26,115 nt of DNA from Thaumarchaeota archaeon UBA223 (lineage in GTDB: Archaea; Thermoproteota; Nitrososphaeria; Nitrososphaerales; UBA57). The position numbers and the translations under genes were made by a program. Each line of letters begins with the position of its first letter. Within the stretch, counting starts at the first letter, position 1. Below are positions 22,320 to 26,115 of this stretch, one piece after another. The stretch spans positions 1-26,115 of the forward strand of contig DAHJ01000021.1 in assembly GCA_002495905.1 (NCBI GenBank), read 5' to 3'. Below the pieces are notes generated by a model. That model did not search any database. It was not told the origin of the DNA and saw nothing but the letters and a program-made list of their open reading frames with translations.

Positions 22320-23117
22320 ATGTTAGACAATAGTCAATATCTGATATTCACTTTATTAATAATTATAGCTTCGATAATAGTTTTAAAATTAAAAATATTG
22401 GATTTTAAAGGAACTATAAGTTCAATATTTATGGGAAATTTAATCTACCTAGTAACAGGAATAGGAGGATTCATTTTAGTAATTGAGTTTTTTATTATTG
22501 GATTTATATGTACAAAATTCAGATTTAATCAAAAACGAAGAAAGGGGATAGCGCAAGAAAAAGATGGAATAAGAAGTTGGCAAAATGTAATAGCAAACGG
22601 TTTTGCATTTTCTCTTTTTGGTACAATATTTTATTTAACAAACAATGAGATATTTTTGATTGGGTTTATTTCATCAATAGCAATTGCAACAGGAGATACA
22701 TTAGCAACGGAAATTGGTTTATTAAGTTCTAAAAAACCAAGACTAATTACAAATTTCAAACAAGTTGAAACAGGAAGGTCCGGAGGAATAACTATACTAG
22801 GTTCATTAGCATCAATTATAGGAATTATTATAATAATTTTATCATCTTCAATAAATGGATTTTCAATAAATATTGATTTACTATCAATAGCAATTATTGG
22901 GTCTTTCTGTGGAATATTAATAGACAGCATATTAGGAGCTACAGTTCAAGCACAATATTTTTGTGATAAATGTGAAAAATTCACTGAATTAGCAAGTCAT
23001 CACGAACAACAAAATAAATTAATCAAAGGACGTGCATTTATAGACAATAACATTGTGAATTTATTTTCAACATTAACAGGTTCATTAATATCAATATTAC
23101 TTATTGTAATATTCTAA
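22320..23117 (+). CDS. DUF92 / TMEM19-family membrane protein
   Basis: A 265-aa integral membrane protein of the DUF92 family (COG1836), related to plant VTE6 phytyl-phosphate kinase and to CTP-dependent prenol or dolichol kinases. Visible motifs are the QKRRKG basic stretch (71-76), WQNVIANG (87-94), GDTLATEIGLLS (125-136), PRLITNFKQVETGRSGGITILG (140-161) and DSILGATVQAQYFCDKCEKFTE near the C-terminus with a CxxC. Hydrophobic segments surround these. In archaea it could phosphorylate a polyprenol or geranylgeranyl phosphate for membrane-lipid or quinone salvage; this is by analogy. The last 21 nt overlap the 3' end of convergent glyS. Confidence 0.85.
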   Translation: MLDNSQYLIFTLLIIIASIIVLKLKILDFKGTISSIFMGNLIYLVTGIGGFILVIEFFIIGFICTKFRFNQKRRKGIAQEKDGIRSWQNVIANGFAFSLFGTIFYLTNNEIFLIGFISSIAIATGDTLATEIGLLSSKKPRLITNFKQVETGRSGGITILGSLASIIGIIIIILSSSINGFSINIDLLSIAIIGSFCGILIDSILGATVQAQYFCDKCEKFTELASHHEQQNKLIKGRAFIDNNIVNLFSTLTGSLISILLIVIF

Positions 23118-24548
23118 TAATTTACTTCGAATTTCAGGAACAGAAACACGAATTTGTTCCATTGAATCTCTATAACGAATAGTAACATCATTATTTTGAA
23201 TAGAATCAAAATCAACAGTAATACAAATAGGCGTACCGATTTCATCTTGGCGCCGATAACGTCGGCCTATTGAACCTGATGAATCATAAAAAGATTGAAA
23301 ATCTAATTTCAAATCATTAAAAATCTTCTTTGAAAAAGATGGAAGGTCATTTTTATTTGAAAGAGGAAAGATTGCAATATCAAAAGGAGACAATCCAGGT
23401 TTAAGTGATAAAAGAAATCTTTCACCGTCTTTTTTATATGAATGTTCAACAATAGAATATAGACTACGATCCACACCCATTGAAATTTCAAATACATGAG
23501 GAAGTACTTTTTCATCATTGTCAAGTATTTGAAGATCTTTTCCACTAATTTTTTGATGGCTGCTTAGATCATAATCAGTACGATTATTACAAGCAACTAA
23601 TTCGAGCCATCCAGTAGAAGTAAGAACTTCAAAATCAAAAGAATGAGTTGCATAAAAAGCTCGATCGTCATCTGGAAGAATACGAAAACGAGTATTTTCT
23701 AATGAAATTCCATTAGAAGTATAGAATTCCTGAACCAAAGCAAGATAATAAGCAATGAATTTATTTGGAAGAATTCCTTGAGAAATTAGATCAGAACATG
23801 AACTAGTGATAATCTTATCATCAGAAGTATGGATATTTAGGGTTGTATCAGCAACTTCAGAGAAACCATCAACATCGTCTATATTATTAGGATTAAAAAA
23901 TACTTCAATTTCTGCCTGATAAAATTCGCGTAAACGAAGTAAACTTTGTCGAGGAGAGATTTCATTACGAAAACTCTTACCGAATTGTGCTATACCAATA
24001 GGGAGCTTGATACGCATTGTTTTAGAAAGTCGAAGAAAATCAACAAATATATTTTGACAAGTTTCTGGACGAAGATAAGAAGGATCTCCCTTAGGACCAA
24101 TTCCTACATCATACATCATATTAAATCTGGTAACAGGAGAAAGAGAATTTTTACATTTATGGCATTTAATATTAAGAGATTTGATTTTTTCATCATAATC
24201 TTCATTAGATAATTTTTCGGATATCATTTCTCCTGAAATATCAGAAATCATTCTATCAGCTCGATAAACAGATTTACACTCAAGGCAACGAGATATTGGA
24301 TCAGAAAAGTTGTCAAGATGTCCAGAAGCGACAAATACATTTTTGGAGAGAATTTGACTACCGTCAATTTCAATCATTCCATCTCTACGAACAATATTCC
24401 TTCTCCAAGATTCAATAAACTTATTTCTAAAATTCACGCCCAAAGGACCATAATCCCAAAATCCCGCAGGAGCATCAGAATAAATTTCCGAGCTTGGAAA
24501 AAAGAAGCCTTTTTCAAGAAATAATTTCTGAATATCGTCGTAATTCAT
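23097..24548 (-). CDS. glyS: Glycyl-tRNA synthetase (class II, archaeal/eukaryotic alpha2 type)
   Basis: Charges tRNA-Gly with glycine. From the ATG at 24548 (483 aa) it shows the N-terminal GFFFPSSEIYSDAPAGFWDYGPLG region of motif 1, an inserted zinc-knuckle pair (C88-x2-C91 and C129-x2-C132), motif 2 as FRNEISPRQSLLRLREFYQAE (193-213), CNNRTDYDL for glycine binding and motif 3 GVDRSLYS (358-365), then the anticodon-binding domain (SLKPGLSPFDIAIFPL to the end). Length fits the compact alpha2 enzyme. An in-frame TTG lies at 24554, but the TATA-like box at 24569-24579 fits the ATG. It is single, convergent with DUF92, and lies downstream of the PQQ dehydrogenase terminator on the same strand. 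Confidence 0.95.
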   Translation of the reverse strand: MNYDDIQKLFLEKGFFFPSSEIYSDAPAGFWDYGPLGVNFRNKFIESWRRNIVRRDGMIEIDGSQILSKNVFVASGHLDNFSDPISRCLECKSVYRADRMISDISGEMISEKLSNEDYDEKIKSLNIKCHKCKNSLSPVTRFNMMYDVGIGPKGDPSYLRPETCQNIFVDFLRLSKTMRIKLPIGIAQFGKSFRNEISPRQSLLRLREFYQAEIEVFFNPNNIDDVDGFSEVADTTLNIHTSDDKIITSSCSDLISQGILPNKFIAYYLALVQEFYTSNGISLENTRFRILPDDDRAFYATHSFDFEVLTSTGWLELVACNNRTDYDLSSHQKISGKDLQILDNDEKVLPHVFEISMGVDRSLYSIVEHSYKKDGERFLLSLKPGLSPFDIAIFPLSNKNDLPSFSKKIFNDLKLDFQSFYDSSGSIGRRYRRQDEIGTPICITVDFDSIQNNDVTIRYRDSMEQIRVSVPEIRSKLLEYYNK

Positions 24549-24568
24549 TATCAATAGATGATAATTGA

Positions 24569-24579
24569 CTATAATTAAG
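24569..24579 (-). promoter_or_regulatory. TATA-like box of glyS
   Basis: CTTAATTATAG on the minus strand is centred about 26 nt before the ATG at 24548. It shows that glyS has its own promoter just after the PQQ dehydrogenase terminator. Confidence 0.45.
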
Positions 24580-24594
24580 TTTTAGATTAAGTTT

Positions 24595-24628
24595 AAAAAA
24601 AAGAGTAAGTTGCCCGTTAGGGCAACTT
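24595..24628 (-). terminator. Hairpin plus T-tract terminator of the PQQ dehydrogenase gene
   Basis: A perfect 9-bp stem (AAGTTGCCC at 24607-24615 with GGGCAACTT at 24620-24628) closes a 4-nt loop, 6 nt after the stop codon. On the minus strand it is followed by ACTC and eight T (opposite the A-run at 24595-24602). It shares the AAGTT...AACTTA...T-tract form with the terminator at 3453-3487. Confidence 0.8.
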
Positions 24629-24634
24629 AAATGA

Positions 24635-26115
24635 TTATGCGTTACGTGTTCGTGAATAGAGTACGCCAGCAACGACGACGAGAACTACACCTAATCCAAT
24701 TGCAACATATGAAATTGGACTAATTGTTTCAACCTCGACTTCGACTTCTTGGACTACTTCTACTTCTTTCACTACTTCGACTTCAACGACTTTCTCGACT
24801 TCAACGATTTCAACTGCTGGTTCAGGAATTGTGTCAGGTAGACCGAATGCAAATATAGCACCAGGTGTTACTGCATCAACGCCTAAGTTTCCAAAGCCAA
24901 ACCAGTTAGCGCCACCGACAGTACGGAATAGTTTAACATTTCCGTTCTTATCTGCACCAATACTTGGTTGGACAACAGAACCTTGACCAATGTTGAATTC
25001 GTGTAAGACTTCACCAGTCTCTACATGAAGTGCACGTGATACTCCATCAACACCAGAGAAGAATACCAAGTCAGCAGTTGTAATTACACCGCCTCGGAAT
25101 CCCTTGTTGTCAATAAAGTAGTTCCAGACATTTTCACCACTGTCGACATCATATGCATTAATTGTTGCATTAATTGCTGCCTCGAATGGAGCTGGGAAAT
25201 CAGCTGCTTCTCCACATACAGAACATGGACCTACAGCGTTAGCTGCCTGAATCCATCTTGGTTCATTGAATGTAGCGAAGATTACCATATTCATATCACG
25301 GTTGTATGTAATATCAGATTCCAAACAGCCTACTGCAGGACAGTTGAGCCAGAATGGACTATCATTACAATGTGGGTGATCTGCATATTTGGTTTGTGCT
25401 GAATCACAGGTATTAGCTGTTGGTCGTACCATTTCAACATCGTTGAGTGGGTCTAACAATTCAGCGAATTTTGATCTTCGTGTATTTACTGATTCGAATA
25501 CGTGTAATGGAGCTCCGTCAGACCAATCAAGTATGTGAACACGTCCGTTCTTACATCCTTTGATTACGACTTTATCTCGAAGTTCTCCTTTGACTACTAC
25601 GTCTTCAGCAAGAATTGTATTCCATGAACAGTCATAGTCCCAAGGGTCACGTACTGTAGTTTGATATGCCCAGAGTATCTCTCCTGTGACTGCATCAAGT
25701 TTGACAATTGATGCTGCGAAGAGGTTTGGACCTGGTCGGAATGTTGCATTCCAGTCAGGACCTGGTTGAGCTGTACCAACTACAATTGCATTATCTTCTT
25801 GGTCAATGACCATTTGTCCCCAAATGTTGCTTATACCAGAGTTTGCTACCATTTTACCCCAGTCATTTCTGAGGATATCTTGATTCATTTCACAAGATTT
25901 GATAGCATGAACTTCAGGAATTATTGGAGCTTGATTATTGATGTATTCAGTCTTTGCTTGAATCCACCATTTATCACAATTGTCGACTAACCAGTCACCC
26001 CATTCAGCTTTTTCTTCTTCGAACAATGGTTCACATGCTACGTCAGTTTTTGCTAGACTGTCAGGATCACCACAAGGAGGCATTAAATAAGTTCTCCAAA
26101 CGACGTCACCAGTGT
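24635..26115 (-). CDS. Membrane-anchored PQQ-dependent dehydrogenase (C-terminal part)
   Basis: Eight-bladed quinoprotein dehydrogenase, likely oxidising an alcohol, sugar or aldehyde outside the cell. The frame runs off the right edge (TGDVVWRTY precedes the first in-window ATG at 26083), so the N-terminus with the signal peptide and early PQQ ligands is missing. Numbering from that ATG: IWGQMVID (88-95), GTAQPGPDW (103-111), FRPGPNLFAASIVKLDAVTGEILWAY (115-140), RDPWDYD (145-151, D146 matching the catalytic Asp of methanol dehydrogenase), FRGGVITTADLVFFSGVDG (329-347) and TGEVLHEF. Many Cys suggest disulfides. The C-terminus has a Val-Glu repeat stalk (422-453), a membrane helix (about 456-476) and a short basic tail, so the enzyme is anchored with the domain outside. 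GC is higher than in the neighbours. Fused cytochrome c is not seen. Confidence 0.9.
   Translation of the reverse strand, partial: TGDVVWRTYLMPPCGDPDSLAKTDVACEPLFEEEKAEWGDWLVDNCDKWWIQAKTEYINNQAPIIPEVHAIKSCEMNQDILRNDWGKMVANSGISNIWGQMVIDQEDNAIVVGTAQPGPDWNATFRPGPNLFAASIVKLDAVTGEILWAYQTTVRDPWDYDCSWNTILAEDVVVKGELRDKVVIKGCKNGRVHILDWSDGAPLHVFESVNTRRSKFAELLDPLNDVEMVRPTANTCDSAQTKYADHPHCNDSPFWLNCPAVGCLESDITYNRDMNMVIFATFNEPRWIQAANAVGPCSVCGEAADFPAPFEAAINATINAYDVDSGENVWNYFIDNKGFRGGVITTADLVFFSGVDGVSRALHVETGEVLHEFNIGQGSVVQPSIGADKNGNVKLFRTVGGANWFGFGNLGVDAVTPGAIFAFGLPDTIPEPAVEIVEVEKVVEVEVVKEVEVVQEVEVEVETISPISYVAIGLGVVLVVVAGVLYSRTRNA
24725..24820 (-). repeat. Low-complexity repeat encoding the Val-Glu stalk
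   Basis: About 32 codons of the PQQ dehydrogenase encode alternating Val and Glu with a few Lys and Gln, giving degenerate GAAGT/CGAAG repeats at DNA level. The protein part links the propeller to the membrane helix, probably as an extended or coiled stalk. Confidence 0.6.

Noticed and set aside
24547..24565. 6-bp-arm inverted repeat ATTATC-N7-GATAAT at the glyS start
   Set aside because: The short AT-rich arms are expected by chance in this composition.
1..26115. tRNA, rRNA, CRISPR array, insertion sequence or phage genes
   Set aside because: I looked in the gaps and on both strands and found no tRNA-like cloverleaf, spaced direct repeats, transposase or integrase. A covariance-model scan would settle the RNA question.

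Overview
The window looks like the chromosome of an AT-rich archaeon, most likely a member of the Nitrososphaerota (Thaumarchaeota). The evidence is a group II chaperonin with a GGM tail, Cdc48/VAT, ABCE1, an archaeal Trm5, a Sec11-type signal peptidase, an archaeal PIN-ATPase-KH protein, many TTG starts, and TATA-like boxes about 22-30 nt before start codons (leaderless mRNAs). A membrane-anchored PQQ-dependent dehydrogenase at the right edge points to the heterotrophic marine lineages, which are known for PQQ dehydrogenases, rather than to typical ammonia oxidisers. No amo, nitrogenase, rRNA, tRNA, CRISPR or transposase is visible. The lineage is an inference from gene content.

Layout, left to right. 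1-3.45 kb (+): a coiled-coil protein ending in a signal-peptidase-like domain (5' end outside the window), phosphoglycolate phosphatase and argS. 3.54-3.74 kb (-): a small basic protein with its own hairpin/T-tract terminator. 3.88-5.07 kb (+): an unknown helical protein, a small winged-helix protein and signal peptidase I. 5.13-5.77 kb (-): pyrE. 5.82-7.50 kb (+): a LarA-fold protein without the LarA catalytic residues, then an Ard1-type N-acetyltransferase. 7.50-10.12 kb (-): abcE1 and trm5 in one operon. 10.2-12.9 kb (+): cdc48 and a DedA-like membrane protein. 12.95-17.62 kb (-): tldD, tldE and a 42-aa zinc-ribbon gene in one operon, then the separately promoted thermosome gene. 17.66-19.50 kb (+): a PIN-ATPase-KH protein. 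19.50-21.24 kb (-): an operon of three related winged-helix proteins and a two-TM protein. 21.30-23.12 kb (+): a small helical protein, an XRE-family regulator and a DUF92 membrane protein. 23.10-24.55 kb (-): glyS. 24.64 kb to the end (-): the C-terminal part of the PQQ dehydrogenase.

Most of the window is core informational and protein-quality machinery: translation (argS, glyS, trm5, abcE1), folding and unfolding (thermosome, Cdc48), proteolysis and secretion (TldD/E, two S26-type proteins) and N-terminal acetylation. Genes are packed in short operons with gaps that are nearly always under 100 bp; no gene-free stretch exceeds 300 bp.

The least ordinary signals are these: perfect inverted repeats between the TATA box and start of cdc48, of the thermosome and of the winged-helix operon; an 11-bp-arm repeat in one divergent promoter region; two matched hairpin/T-tract terminators, unusual for archaea, that serve only the small basic gene and the PQQ dehydrogenase; the catalytically stripped LarA homologue; the coiled-coil S26 protein; and the tldD-tldE-zinc-ribbon operon. 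I did not find an obvious new defence or mobile system.
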